A DNA stretch of 64,000 nt from Ceraceosorus guamensis (taxonomy: Eukaryota; Basidiomycota; Exobasidiomycetes; Ceraceosorales; Ceraceosoraceae): positions 179,290 to 243,289 of the forward strand of contig NW_020290004.1 in assembly GCF_003144195.1 (NCBI RefSeq), read 5' to 3'. The notes under the pieces were generated by a model. The model searched no databases and was not told the origin of the DNA. It saw only the letters and a program-made list of their open reading frames with translations. Shown piece after piece: positions 11,169-22,307 of the stretch. Positions within the stretch are counted from its first letter, which is position 1; each line of letters starts with the position of its first letter. The position numbers were made by a program, and so were the translations under genes.

Positions 11169-12583
11169 TCAATTGCTGTGCACAGGCGGGAGCTTGTTGA
11201 GATCAAAGTCGTGGACTTGCTTCGACGTTGACGCGCCCGTATTGTCTTGCCCATTTCCATGCGCCTGGAGATGCTTCGAGGCTGGACTAGCCCTTGAATA
11301 TCCTGAGACGGCGTGGTCGGGATTGCTCGATCGAATGCGGGCTAGCTTGCCGGGGTCCTCTGCCCTCATTGGGATCACGCCGTCGTCGTACTCAATTCCG
11401 GGCTTTGCATATACTTTGTGACCGGTGTAAGGCACGCCCGAGGAGGTGATGCCACCTAGGCGGAATAGCGATGTCAGTGCGCCCTGCGCGGCTTGGGGGA
11501 TGTGAAGACCGATGATGTCGCTGCGACTCGAGAACGTACCTCCTTCCGCATTCTTGTTGCGGCGCGCCCGCATCCTGCCGATGGCGTGCAGAACCGGTTC
11601 GTCCAAGCTTCTACCGAATCCCTTCGTGATCTGGGCCAAATCACAAAGCGTCAATGGGCGTCAAATCGTGCGCATCTATGAAAAGCTCGTTGATGACACT
11701 CACTCTGAAGCCTTTCGCTTCAGGATGAAAGTGCTGGACGTAATATTTGACGGATTCTTCTACAGCACCCCGATGCTGACCTGACAATTTGGTATTAGAG
11801 GTAATCTTGAAGTCCTTGTGCAAGGGCCGATCTGGAGTTTGGGGTGTGGAGCTGCCATATGCTCTTTCAGTGGCCACGAGATCGTGTGGATTGGATGATG
11901 GGACCCACCTTTCGCTCGATGCGCGGTGCAGTCTTCCCCCTCGATCTCGATACTCGAGCCATTTTTGCAAGAATTCCGAATCTTTATCGACCCGTATGGG
12001 ATACGCCGTTCGAACCCCCGGTCTCAGCGTTCTTCCAGAAACTTGGCTTCGACCTCCGTTTCGAATGCCTGGGTGACGCAACACACCCTGGGTGATGTCA
12101 TCGGCGATCCGACTCGCTTGCTCATGTGTCATCGCTCTCCCTCGTTTCTCGAGCTTCTGCACTTCTCGACGCGGAGAAGTGTGCTGGGTTGCGCTGTCAC
12201 CCCTCGAAGTGCGGCGAATGAGTGCGCGCTGACTTGAAGGGGTTGCGAGAGACGATGACTGATCGCGCTGGTGGAAATTTGCCGCTGATATGTGACGTAG
12301 CTCCTGAGCAGCGGCACGAAGGAAGCGTGAAGATGGTCAGAAAAGAGAAAGACCAACTCCATCATCCGTCCTGACAACTCACGCGCACTTGCGCGGTCGA
12401 CTCGGTAAAGTTTGCGAAGTCCCATCTCGCGAAACCCCCATGAAAATCCGAACGTTGTCCAGCTAGCAGCCCAGACTTAGCGTCATGCAAATGCCGACGC
12501 ACGAACTTTGCATTCCGAGCAACTTGCTGATCAGCGACTCTCGGCTTGGCCGTCGAAGTCGAGCCCGCATGGTGGTCAGACAT
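11169..12583 (-). CDS. Unrecognised protein (about 420 residues)
   Basis: I do not recognise the family. Exons on the minus strand: 12583-12383, 12303-11704, 11630-11169. Introns 12304-12382 and 11631-11703 both have gtgagt donors and keep frame. A further 84-nt frame-preserving intron (11456-11539, gtacgt donor, cctag acceptor) may be removed. The start MSDHHAGSTST has A at -3. An alternative start at 12664 (MSLNGAD) joined by a gtaagt intron to 12526 is also in frame. Visible segments: ARWDFANFTESTAQVR; a Ser/Arg-rich linker; MTHEQASRIADDITQGV; RVDKDSEFLQKWLEYRDRGG; EESVKYYVQHFHPEAKGFRI; and VPYTGHKVYAKPGIEYDDG near the end. No transmembrane segment or signal peptide in the chosen model. 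Coding status is supported by splice-frame consistency; function cannot be given. Confidence 0.65.
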
Positions 12584-14274
12584 TATGTAGCGAGTGCAAC
12601 GCAAGGCGGTGAGGGGAGACCACCTCGAGAACAGGCCACTTACATCTGCTCCATTGAGTGACATCGCGACCTCCGCATTCGTTTTGTCCCTCGAGATGAC
12701 GCTACGCTCAAGCGAGCGAGCGTTGCAGTGGTACGTGACCGCGAGCGGTGCGAAGATTGATAATAAAATGGTGATCGACACCATTTCGCGGTTTGTGGAG
12801 GTCCTGACCTATGCGGGGCTGCGACGTGCCTTGATGGGCCGGAGTTGATTGCCTGGGCTCGCAATAACGAGGATGGAGGATGGCGCGTAAAGGAAAGATC
12901 AACAGTCGGACCTGCATCCGTAGAAGCTGTTTGGTCTGTCGGAAATCGACGATAGACTTGGCGGACGCGGCCAATGAGCACAGCTTCCCGGAGTCGAATG
13001 CCTTTGAGGTTTTGGGTTCACAACGTCCTCGATGTGGGCGAGGGGCTATTCTGAACGCCACTCGTCTCTCAAAGTGCCCAATCCTCTCCGTGCCATTGAG
13101 GGGTCGTGTGAGCTCGATGTAGTGTCCGACGGATCGCTGCAGTCAAATTCTCAAGCTTGGTAGCCTCGCTCTTGTTGTGGCGGAAAAGGTATCGTGCGCT
13201 GCCACAAACGATCGCTGAGGTCCATTTGCGTTGTGGCGAGCGTGGGGGCGTACAAGGGCGCCGTTGGGGAACGGACCGCCGTGGTGGCGGATCGGCCGCC
13301 TTCGCAACCAGCCCAATCGGAGATTTTGAGTTGGCCGAGCTGTGCGAGGGTGACGAAAATTCGAAGCAAATACGATTCGAAGGACGAAATTAGTTCCGAT
13401 AGCGGTGTCACGACTAATCTCTCATATCCGTTAGACGGAAGATACCGCAATGCGGAAAGAAAATTCAGGTCAGCACCCCTCATCGCTGTCAGTCAGCGAT
13501 ATGGCGGGGATCGTAAGGGAGTGGGATCGATGCGCTGCGATACGAGCGCGTGAAGCGCTGCATTCGTGATTCACGATCACGCTGAATGGCGAGCGTATTT
13601 CTCGCGCGCAGTCACGAGTCCTCCAAGAAGGACAAGAAGTGGCGGTGCCCGTTGCCGATGGCGTTCCACACCTCTAGATGACCCCTTGACGCTGATGCAA
13701 TCCACTTGCCAGGATACTTGCCAGTAATCGAGGCCGCATGTGGTGCCTCGAATGTCCCATTTCGCCTGCCGCCTATTATGGCCCTCAGCGCCAAGTGAAC
13801 ACGTTAACGTACCGATGGCAGCGATTGTGCGAGTAGATACCTCGCACGTGACCCACTTATGGGTGCTGCCTGCGGACACCGTCGATGGTGAATTGGTAGG
13901 AATGCACGTCAGCATGGCGCTGTCTGCCTCGCAAAGATCTGTCAACGGAGTCGTGGGCGACGCTCAGTACTCCAAGACGATGAGGAAAGGTCAACACACA
14001 ATCTGCACGACGTGCGTGCAAGCAGCTTGGAACAGCAGAACCAAAGATCGATGCGGAATGTGATGCTTTTTTGGGCAATGTCGCCGAGCTGAGAGCGTTG
14101 TACATGGGTTGTGAAGAGTGAAGCCTGCTTAGCTTCTAAAAAGCTTGCGCATAGGGCAGATCAGTGCCGAATGATGGTCTTTGCGCTTCGCCAAGCGGCA
14201 TGACGTGCCGGCTTCGGCTCGGCGAAGAGTTGCAGGGCATGTCGAGTCGTCCGGCCATTGGTTGGTAGGACCGC
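12584..14274. other. Intergenic region with weak ORFs
   Basis: 1.7 kb between the unrecognised gene and eL43. It includes a possible 5' UTR exon of the minus-strand neighbour (around 12644-12664, gtaagt donor) and weak minus-strand ORFs (13151-13483; 13612-13917 with a possible gtacgt intron) that I could not relate to any family and do not call as genes. Confidence 0.4.
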
Positions 14275-15204
14275 TTAAGCCTCGGTGATTTCACGCAGAC
14301 GACGGATGGTGCTGGAAGGAGGTGCGAACGACGAGCAGGTTCAGCGGAGCGTTCCCTGAAGCCTTGCCTGAGCTCTCGGGCAGTGATTGTACAGCTAGAA
14401 CAGCATTGCCTAAAGCGTGCTGGGATTGCACTTGATCTATCCCCCTTTTTCAATCTCATATTCCTTTGGCAGCCGGTGTCCTACTCCCTTCACATGACTG
14501 AACGACCAGGCCACCCCTTGGACAGACCATGCATACCCTGTCACCATCTTCGACCCTATCAGTGCAAGTACTTACCTGCGGACAGTTGCAGCAGCAGTGG
14601 TAGACAAAGTCCAAGCTCCACCAGCAATTGTCTTTCTGCAGCTCTTGCATTCCCAGATACCGACAGACTTGCGCTTCACGCTGTCCTTTCCGCAAAAGGT
14701 GCATGTGTACCTGGAGTGCTGAGAAATTTCGATCTTCTTGATTCCCTTACGGAGACTATAAGACGGAATAGAGCAGAGCGAGTTGGTGAGCTTGTGCAAG
14801 GTTGTCTGACGCCATGCGCTCCCCTTTCTGATGACGCTGGGTTTGAATAGCCACGAGGCCACACCTTTCGACACTCACGAAGCACCGTAACGAGTACCGT
14901 ACTTGCCGGTGATTCCGACCTCTGCAAAGTGAAAGGGGTTCGCGCTCCGTATGTTAGCCTAAAATAATCCACCATCCATGGAGACGCAATTCCAGGGCAG
15001 TCCCTTAGCCAACTGAGCAATGTCCCGCTGCCTGTCCGCCCTGTCACTTCGCTGGTGGTCCCTTCTCCGTTTCCCAGCGCTCGCCGTGCGCGTGGGGCAT
15101 GGCCCGTCCAACGCCGTCAAGCCTACTGCTCCATCATCCTCTGCTCCTTCCCCCCGTCACATCCTGACCACACCTCGATACCCACTCTTTGTACGAGCAG
15201 CCAT
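14275..15204 (-). CDS. RPL43: 60S ribosomal protein eL43 (L37a/L43)
   Basis: 92-residue large-subunit protein, the exact usual length. Four exons on the minus strand: 15204-15186 (19 nt), 14921-14879, 14755-14576, 14311-14275. The first exon encodes only MAARTK plus one base, and splicing restores [21 protein letters not shown]. Four zinc-binding cysteines are at 39, 42, 57 and 60 (YTCTFC and WECKSC). The conserved core [19 protein letters not shown] and the C-terminus [11 protein letters not shown] are intact. eL43 sits near the E-site side of the 60S subunit. The upstream region carries CCACGTGG at 15353-15360, about 150 bp from the ATG, and diverges from DAM1. Confidence 0.97.
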
Positions 15205-15752
15205 CTTGAAGAATGAAGAGAGTTGCGTGTATGCGTGATTGTTGATCTGGGAAGATGTGAGGTAGTTGAAGGTGCGGGCCGGCTCGCTGCGCTCACTCCT
15301 TATTGATTCGCAATCTAGAATCTCAAGCCTTCGCGCTGCTGTAGGTATTTTGCCACGTGGCTACTCCTCTGGTGCTTGCCTGGGCACGTCGTGGATGCGC
15401 GCGGGGAGCACCGCAGCTGCATGAGAGCGGCGATTCGCGGCCGATTCCCAGCGAAGACGCAAGTAGACTTTCTGTGCACGTGATAATCACACTCTGGCGC
15501 GCTCAACGCGTCCACGGCGTGATAGCTGCTGCCGACGCGTTCAAGCCCATCGAACCGCGGAGCAGCTATCCACGATGTGATCATCACTCCGCCAGGCATG
15601 CGGGCCAGCCAGCTTTGAAGCAACACAATCGCGATTCGATGCTTCACCACTCATCGCTTCCAAGGTCTTGATTTCTGCGGACGCGTGGATAACCTCACAC
15701 TAAGTCTCACGTACAGTTGGCAGACCAGGTATACACCTGTGGATGGCACGTC
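15205..15752. other. Divergent promoter region, RPL43 / DAM1
   Basis: 548 bp between two divergent start codons, with one CCACGTGG palindrome at 15353-15360 on the RPL43 side. No ORF of interest. Confidence 0.6.
15353..15360. promoter_or_regulatory. CCACGTGG palindrome (E-box), RPL43 promoter
   Basis: Exact 8-bp palindrome containing the CACGTG core bound by bHLH factors such as Cbf1. It lies about 150 bp upstream of the RPL43 start. Part of a set found at every ribosomal-protein gene in the window; binding is inferred. Confidence 0.6.
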
Positions 15753-17142
15753 ATGGCAGCAAGACCAACTACCCCGCTCAGGCGGGTATCACGCGGCTCG
15801 ATCTCAGCCTCTGCATCGCTACGTCGCTCTCAAGGACCTGGCGGTGCGTCTGGATATGGAGCAGCTGATGATACGCCCCTTGCATTTCTGGACTCTGCAA
15901 TGTCCGACTTGGCGGATGAGACGGCAGTGTTGCAGTCCAATTTGGAGGCCGTTAGCGGTATTCACGAAGCGCTGCGGACCTTCGATGAGAACTTTGCAAT
16001 GTTTCTCTACGGCCTCAAGATGAACGCGTTCTGCGTGGAGTGGCCAGAGGTGAGTGATGGAAGGTAACCACGGCGGTGTTCTGATTTGCTGATTTACTGA
16101 CTGCTTGTTCTTCGTCTCCCTTGAGGCGCCCGCGGAGGAGAACTTCGAAAGAGCCGGAGAGCGCGGACGTGAGCGATGCCGCCATGATCTAGTGACTTGT
16201 TCATGGACATGTCATGCTCATCCTCCTGACCCCGTGCGCCGTCAGATCGATTGCAGGAGCAGCAGCTCGCGCGCGCCCAGATCTCATCTGGGGACTACTC
16301 CTCCGGAGATGTGCGAGGACGCGCCAGCGGGGGTGGAGGTGCCTCCGGTTTCAATGCGGGAGATCAGACCTACATGACTACCGATGAGAACGACTCTTTC
16401 GGGCCTCCAACTCCCAAAGCTGCTCCTGCTGCTCAAAGAGCGGCCACACTGAAACCTGCCCTCAAGAAGACCGTGCCCGCCAACGGAGCTGCCGCTGGGA
16501 AGACTGGCGCAAAAGCGAAAATCACACCTGCGTTGCGTAAGAAGCGAGAGGTGAGCAAGACAAAGTAACGCGAGCTTCGTCATAGACCCAGTAGCTCATA
16601 CCTGTGCGGTCCCATCTAGAGCATTGCTGCCACGATCATCGAGACTCTGCCGTTGGAATATCGCGGTGCGGATCCAGTGAGTACCAACGCGTCTTTGATT
16701 CGGAGCATTGGATCTCTGAGCTGACTTGTTCTCCGCGAGCAGAAACCTCGCGCTCTCGCCGAAAATGTCATCCTCGCACTGATGGCTGCAGGACCAAAAG
16801 GAGCCAGAAGTGAGCGCTGGTACGGCTCAAAGTCCCTTTTCATTGCAGGCGCTGACCTTGCCCTATCTGCACCGAAACCTTTGACAGTCAATGAAATCGC
16901 AACCACGGACATGCCTTCAGCGCGCGTAAACAAGACATTGATCGCCCTGATCGCCGCGAAACACGTCGTGAAGTCATCTAATAATGTGGGTGTGAACAGT
17001 GGGCAGCTAGGCCTGCCAGCCACACGGGCTTTTCGTACTGGCACTGACGACAAAGGCAACGTCTCTTCTGACCCTGCGCTTTTTCTTCTTCCAGGGAGTT
17101 GTCTATCACCTCGACCCGGCTAGGCATCCAGATCTGCCCTGA
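15753..17142 (+). CDS. DAM1: DASH complex subunit Dam1, with C-terminal winged-helix-like extension
   Basis: 304-residue kinetochore protein; Dam1 is a microtubule-binding subunit of the DASH ring coupling kinetochores to spindle microtubules. Seven exons: 15753-16049, 16126-16168, 16246-16550, 16620-16676, 16743-16809, 16888-16985, 17095-17142; all phases match. A basic N-terminus (ATPLRRVSRGSISASASLRR) offers Ser/Thr phosphosites. The Dam1 family domain is at about 42-101: TPLAFLDSAMSDLADE, FDENFAMFLYGLKMNAFCVEWPEAP. A linker rich in Gly, Ala and Lys follows. Residues 216-304 form a separate compact module (ETLPLEYRGADP, MAAGPKGARINEIATTDM, RVNKTLIALIAAKHVVKS, GVVYHLDPARHPD) whose pattern suggests a winged helix. 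This module is not in budding-yeast Dam1 as I know it. Confidence 0.9.
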
Positions 17143-17727
17143 GCAGCGGAGACGCTTGCTGCCTTCCCCTAATCTTGTTGTATTCTATCCACGCCTGTCC
17201 GAATAGCGAGTCCATGCGATTGTTCAATGCTCGTGTGACCGACCAAAGACGGGCATTCGAGCGATGCGTGCTGCGCGGCTTGTCACAATCAACAGGTGGA
17301 CACGCATGTGAATTTCATCGCATTGAACTGGGGACTCAAAGAATATAAGTGCGCCTACTAGACACAAGAGGAGACACGCTGAAAATCGAATCCACGCCAG
17401 TGGATTTCTTAGCGACACCTAAGAGAGCCCATTCAACAGTTCGCTTGGACCTTACCGACACAAGCTATCACACGTTCGCCTCACAAGCAAAGCACGCAAC
17501 CCCGCCAAGTCGAGGCTTGCTGCGCTCTGTGGTCAAGGGCTTTGAACCTCACACTTGACGTGCAAGGTGCGTGACCAAGCGATCTTTCGATCAACTTGGG
17601 GGTGCATTTTGGAGTTCAAGTCGTGGAATACATGTGGTTGCGAACGACCTCGCAAGGCTTGATGATCATGATGGCGTAGAAGAAGAGACTGTGGCTGATG
17701 CGATGCACCTACGACCGGACGAGTGCC
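17143..17727. other. Convergent intergenic spacer
   Basis: 585 bp between the ends of DAM1 and RPL25. Short ORFs only; I see no gene, repeat or RNA. Confidence 0.5.
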
Positions 17728-18769
17728 TTAGAGCAAACCAACGCGGCTGGCCATGTCGAGAGCGTCCTGGTCTGCAGTCAGCCTGATGAATGCCTTCTTT
17801 TTGCCATCCGGACGAATCAAGGTGTTTATCTTTTGCGCGTCGCAGTCGTACAGCTTCTTTACGGCTGCCTTGATCTATTCCGTTGCGGGCGAGGAGGCCA
17901 GTCAGCACGATGTTCATTCAATTCGCTGAGCGCACACCACCATACTCTTGCGAACCAGCAGGATGCAGATCCAGCAACTGCCTAGTCTCTTCGACTTCTT
18001 CCAACCACCTGCTACTGTCCGTTCGCTATTCCTTCCGGCACCTTCAGTCAAGTTCTTGTTTTGTGACTCACCTGACGCTTGTTTGCGCGACGGTCGCAGA
18101 TGACGACGAGAGTGTTCTCCTCCTCGATCTTCTTCATAGCACTCTCAGTGTTCAGAGGGAAGAGCACAGTGGTGTGCGCATCCATGCGAGGGAGGTGAGG
18201 AACGCTCTTCCTCAAGTATTTAGGCTTACGAGCCAAGCGGAGGGTCTTAGGTCGGTGGAAGGTGACGGACGTCCTGACCTTGCGGATCTTGTTGCCAGAG
18301 ACACCGTGCAGAGCGGCCTTCTTGGCTGCAGCGGCCTTGAGCGCGGCTGGCTTGGCCTTTGCCTTGCCGACGGCTAATAAGAATGCAGAATGAAGTTGGT
18401 CAGTTGTCAAGTCGCTAATTATCTTGCCTGTGCCCATGCGCGTCTCCCCCCGCAGTCCACCTAATCCGGCCTGTCCACTTCGCTGCGATTTCTCGGCCCA
18501 GCCAAACCCGTCGCCGGGCTGGTCTCCTTCCTTCGCTTGACAGACGACAGCAACGTCTAGCGCGGAGTAGCGTACTCCAAACTCGACCCTCATACATCAG
18601 CTGCCATTGATGTTTCAAGTCTTCCACTGTATGACACCTCATGCCCTCCCATCGCGATGCGCACTTTCTGTGCCTCGCACTCGCAGCACGCATTGACCAG
18701 CGATGCCGCGACCACAGGCTACCGATACTCACCAGTGCCGCCAGTAGCTCCCTTGTTACCTGAGGACAT
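17728..18769 (-). CDS. RPL25: 60S ribosomal protein uL23 (L23a/L25)
   Basis: 161-residue large-subunit protein near the peptide exit tunnel, where in all eukaryotes it helps dock SRP and the translocon. Three exons on the minus strand: 18769-18733, 18373-18072, 17874-17728. The N-terminus is an Ala/Lys-rich extension typical of the eukaryotic form. Conserved blocks: [49 protein letters not shown], then across the second intron [15 protein letters not shown] and [18 protein letters not shown]. The C-terminus [11 protein letters not shown] varies slightly from the usual NKIGII-type end. The start is fixed by a short exon with a gtgagt donor. Divergent from RPL10A; the shared 406-bp region carries two CCACGTGG palindromes. 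Confidence 0.96.
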
Positions 18770-19175
18770 CTTGAAGTGTGATATATGAATGTGGGTGCTT
18801 GAGGTGACGGTAGACAATCCGAAGAGTTGGGGCACTGCCGCGAAGCGATTGATTGGCCATGCGCGAACCTATGACTTCTAAAAATGCGCTGCGCCTGCAG
18901 CCACGTGGTTCGCCCCAGAGAGAGGACGCAAGAGCGCAGGCGCGCGCGCTGCACTCCGCATGCCACGTGGTTGGTACCGAAAAGCCTACGTCTGCAGGAC
19001 CGCTTCTCGGATTTGATCAAGAAGCGCTGAAACTCAGCTAGACCGCCTCCTCAACCACAATATACACCAGTTTCGAGCGATTATCTAGAGTGAGCAAACG
19101 TTCAAATCATACTGTGGAGCATTAGACACGCGAGCTGACCGTCTTTCTGACACATCTCTCCCAATAGCGCCCAAG
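18770..19175. promoter_or_regulatory. Bidirectional ribosomal-protein promoter (RPL25 / RPL10A)
   Basis: 406 bp between divergent start codons of uL23 and uL1. It holds two exact CCACGTGG palindromes, at 18901-18908 and 18963-18970, 54 bp apart, with a GC-rich alternating stretch (gcgcgcgcgc) between them. A GATTGGCC word (inverted CCAAT) lies at 18851-18858. A likely 5' UTR intron of RPL10A occupies 19090-19167. Confidence 0.65.
19090..19167 (+). other. Probable 5' UTR intron of RPL10A
   Basis: A gtgagc donor at 19090, a gctgac branch word at about 19133, a pyrimidine-rich stretch and a caatag acceptor ending at 19167, 8 nt before the ATG. Inferred from splice signals alone. Confidence 0.45.
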
Positions 19176-20216
19176 ATGTCGAAGATCGCGGTTTCCCAAG
19201 TGCGCACGCAGCTCAATGACCTGCTCAAGGGGTCTCAAGAGAAGAAGAGGAACTTCTATGAGACCGTCGAGCTCCAAAGTGAGTGCTTGAGCGACGGGTT
19301 AGGCATGGCGAGAGTCGGAGGGAAGACATAAAAAGAGTGCTGCTGTGTCGGAGCGAAGCGCCGGGGATCAATCAGATGAGCTGGCAGAGTGCGAAGGGAA
19401 GAGTCATGACTCTAGGGAAGGCTCTGAACATGTGGTGATTGAGATGATACAAGGCGCTCACGAGGTTATTTCCGATCCTTCATTGGCAGTCGGATTGAAG
19501 AACTACGACCCTCAACGTGACAAGCGTTTCAGTGGCACCATCAAGCTGCCTCACTGTGAGTTTAAGACGGACTCGTCAATCCCGTATGGTACCCACCGCC
19601 TGACCGGCTTCTGCTCCCTTTAGTGCCTCGCCCTCGTATGTCGATGGTCATCCTGGCTGATGCCGCCGATGTCGATCGTGCGAAGCTCATCGAGCTCGAC
19701 TTCATGACTGTTGAGGATTTGAAGAAGCTTAACAAGAACAAGAAGCTCGTGAAGAAGGTGAGAACCGCGGATCTGCCGAAAAGTTCAAGGGGCACGATGG
19801 CAAAAGTTCTGTTGCTGCAGGTCAGTCGAGCGCGAGCTGAATGAGACACCTTCCCACCCGTTGCGCAGCTCGCCAAGAAGTACAACGCTTTCCTGGCTTC
19901 CGAGGCGCTTATCAAGCAGATTCCTCGTCTGTTGGGTCCCGGGTTGTCCAAGGCCGGAAAGTTCCCTACTCCTGTCTCTCACGGTGACGATCTTGAGAAG
20001 AAGGTGATCGAGGTCAAGTCGACCATCAAGTTCCAGCTCAAGAAGGTTCTCTGCTTGGGTGTTGCCATTGGCCACATCCAGATGAGCGAGGACCAACTGT
20101 TGGCCAACGTCATGCTTGCCATCAACTTCTTGATCTCCCTGCTGAAGAAGCAGTGGCAAAACGTCAAGAGCTTGCACGTCAAGACCACCATGGGTAAGCC
20201 CATCCGCCTCTACTAA
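19176..20216 (+). CDS. RPL10A: 60S ribosomal protein uL1 (L10a/L1)
   Basis: 216-residue protein of the mobile L1 stalk, which helps move deacylated tRNA out of the E site. Four exons: 19176-19278, 19490-19555, 19624-19757, 19869-20216. Starts [17 protein letters not shown]. Conserved blocks: [25 protein letters not shown] split by the first intron, [30 protein letters not shown] across the third intron, [21 protein letters not shown], and the C-terminal MGKPIRLY. The length matches the family (217). The first intron (211 nt) is longer than most here. Divergent partner of RPL25. Confidence 0.97.
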
Positions 20217-20493
20217 GCGGAATTTTCTTCGCACTTCATCCCAAAACCATTGTTTCGGTCACAACATAGCGTGCGCACGCCTCACCCAGCGACGGACTGT
20301 GCTCGTGACGAGCGGCACATTTACGTCGTGCGGGTAGCTCGAAACAACTCCCTTTACGTCAAAATGCACGTCAACCCATTGTACTGGTATGCCGAATTCC
20401 ATGCTAAGGTAGTGCTCAAACCTGTCTGCTTGTTCAGCGTGATAGCACCCACTCATCGGAATCGTCAGGCCGGAAGCGCAGACATCTCTCTGG

Positions 20494-21840
20494 TCATGGA
20501 TGACATTGTCGGAACTTGACACCCGCATTGCGAAAAATTTCTCGGCTCCTGTCGTCCATGCTGTACGCCAGCTCGTACACCACCTCCTTGACGCCTACCT
20601 GAACGATCTTGACAGCGCATCGCAGGCATGGGCAGCTGAGGTTCGCAAGCGATGTGAAGTCTAGCGTCAGTGTGAAGGAGCACGAGATGGCGGCGCAGAG
20701 GCTGCGCAAGATGTCAACTCACGTATTGCAGTACAACACAGTCCCTTCCGCTCCTCCTCTTTCCCTTCCACATTCCAGAAGCGCATTCTCCTCGGCGTGC
20801 AGGCACAGACATTCGTCCAGCCTTGTACCACCTTGAGCCCCGCCATTACACCTTGGACATCCACCTTGGTTGCAATTGAGCAGGCCGATAGCTGTGCCGT
20901 TGTAGCCCGTGCTCAAGACTCTGTTTGAGCGCACCAAGACTGCCCCAACCCTGCGCTTCATACAATTGCTCCGCAGAGAAGCGAGCGTGCAGAGCGAAAG
21001 AAAGTAGCTGTCCCAAGGTGGACGTAGACGGGCTGCATTGACCAAGTCGAGGTCGTCCAGATGAGCGTAGAGGGATGCGAGATCTGCACTGCTGTTTTGC
21101 ACCCTGACTTGAGCGGTGTTCATCAGCGACCACAAAGAGTGCTGTGCGCCGCTCGTCGCTGCTGCACCGCTTGCGCCGTTCACTAGCCTCGCGACGGACT
21201 GGCTCGGTAGCCCTTCCTGAGACACCAGCGAGACGCCGTCGTTGGAAATCGTGCTTGCACTCTTGCTCAACGCGATGGGCGCGTGGCCGTTCGGCTGACG
21301 AGCCTGCCGACTGATGACGTGCATCTCTTCGTGATCTTCCGCGGCAAATTTGCTCCAATCGAAAGCATCTCCCCCACTCAAGGATCTGCTAAGAGAGCGT
21401 GCCGGTCGCTGCTCAGACATTGAAACATGCTGGAGCGAAACTTTGTTTGGAGTAGGAAAGGCGACTCACCTGGCCCTTTCAGCTCTTGCGAAAAGAGAAG
21501 CATCGATGGCTACAAGCAGAAAGAAGGGTCTCTTGTCGAAGCCGAGCGAGATGTCCTCGATGCGCCTGAGATCCTCCGTGACAAAATTTTGCCTCCAGTG
21601 GGAAGTGACGTGCGTCAACAGGTCGGCATGTGATCTGAAGCTGAGAGAGCCCACCGCTTCGTTGACGTCCAGATTGGAAGCTGCCTCAGCGAGTGATTGA
21701 GATGATGAAGGAGATTGAGATGGCGAGGTCTTGCAGCAGGCGTCGGTCACTGTGACGGGAGTGAAAGCGTGACGTTGAATGAGGTATCGCGCGACAGTAG
21801 TCTTCCCCGAGAGTGTCGGGCCGATAAGCGCGATGAGCAT
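20494..21840 (-). CDS. DCD1: Deoxycytidylate (dCMP) deaminase
   Basis: 392-residue enzyme that deaminates dCMP to dUMP, the substrate of thymidylate synthase. Three exons on the minus strand: 21840-21470, 21388-20723, 20635-20494. The N-terminal part (residues 1-120) has a P-loop-like motif, IGPTLSGKTTVARYL at 6-20, as in yeast Dcd1, which has an N-terminal kinase-like region before the deaminase. The deaminase domain contains RPPWDSYFLSLCTLASLRSN, KRRVGAVLV, STGYNGTAIGLLNCNQGGC, the catalytic HAEEN with His321 and Glu323, and zinc ligands in CPCLRC (347-352), rebuilt exactly by the second intron. The C-terminus KEVVYELAYSMDDRS and AGVKFRQ is typical. The exon-2 acceptor at 21389 was chosen because it restores phase. 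Confidence 0.93.
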
Positions 21841-22307
21841 CTCGTTCAGGGTGTCAGCCTCAGAGCTGGACGCGATAGCTTCGAAAGAGCGATGTCATGC
21901 ACCAGAAAGGCAGAACGGATAATGGGTGGCAGTTTCGTCGGGTGCGGTTGATGGAGCTCTGAAGCAATCCCGCTTGCGCAATCAATGGAACAGACACGCA
22001 GCATCGGTGCTGGGTGTGGATCGGAATTGCGCGCGGGCGTGTCAAACGCGCGGAACGACGGACGCGGCTCGTGTTGCTCTAAAAACGCGTGACGCTAATT
22101 TACGCGTAAGTTCTAGCTACGAGCTCTGGCTGACATCACGGCATTTCCGTCAACTCCCGCAGATATGTAAGGACGCTCATGTATCAAATCGATTCTGCGA
22201 CCTTCGCAGACTGTCGTTAGGCTGCCGTATCAGTCACTCTGTTGTTCACGACCAGCCCTCACTGAAACGCAGACACACAAGCTTGCTTAGCATTGCATCG
22301 AGTGGCT
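21841..22307. other. Intergenic region, DCD1 promoter side
   Basis: 467 bp between the end of TCP1 and the start of DCD1, which are in tandem on the minus strand. No gene or repeat seen; GC-rich with taaaaacgcgtgacgc-like words near 22080. Confidence 0.5.

Noticed and set aside
13151-13483. 110-residue minus-strand ORF
   Set aside because: No recognisable family, no upstream or downstream exon, composition like surrounding non-coding DNA.
12785-13483. Membrane-like N-terminal extension (MVSITILLSIFAPLAV) of the gene at 11169-12583
   Set aside because: In frame only through a possible 5' intron; the simpler start at 12583 has a better context. Kept as an alternative rather than a call.
13612-13917. 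Possible small minus-strand gene with one gtacgt intron (about 93 residues)
   Set aside because: One intron keeps frame, but the protein resembles nothing, has no signal peptide and the start is weak; could be reconsidered with transcript data.
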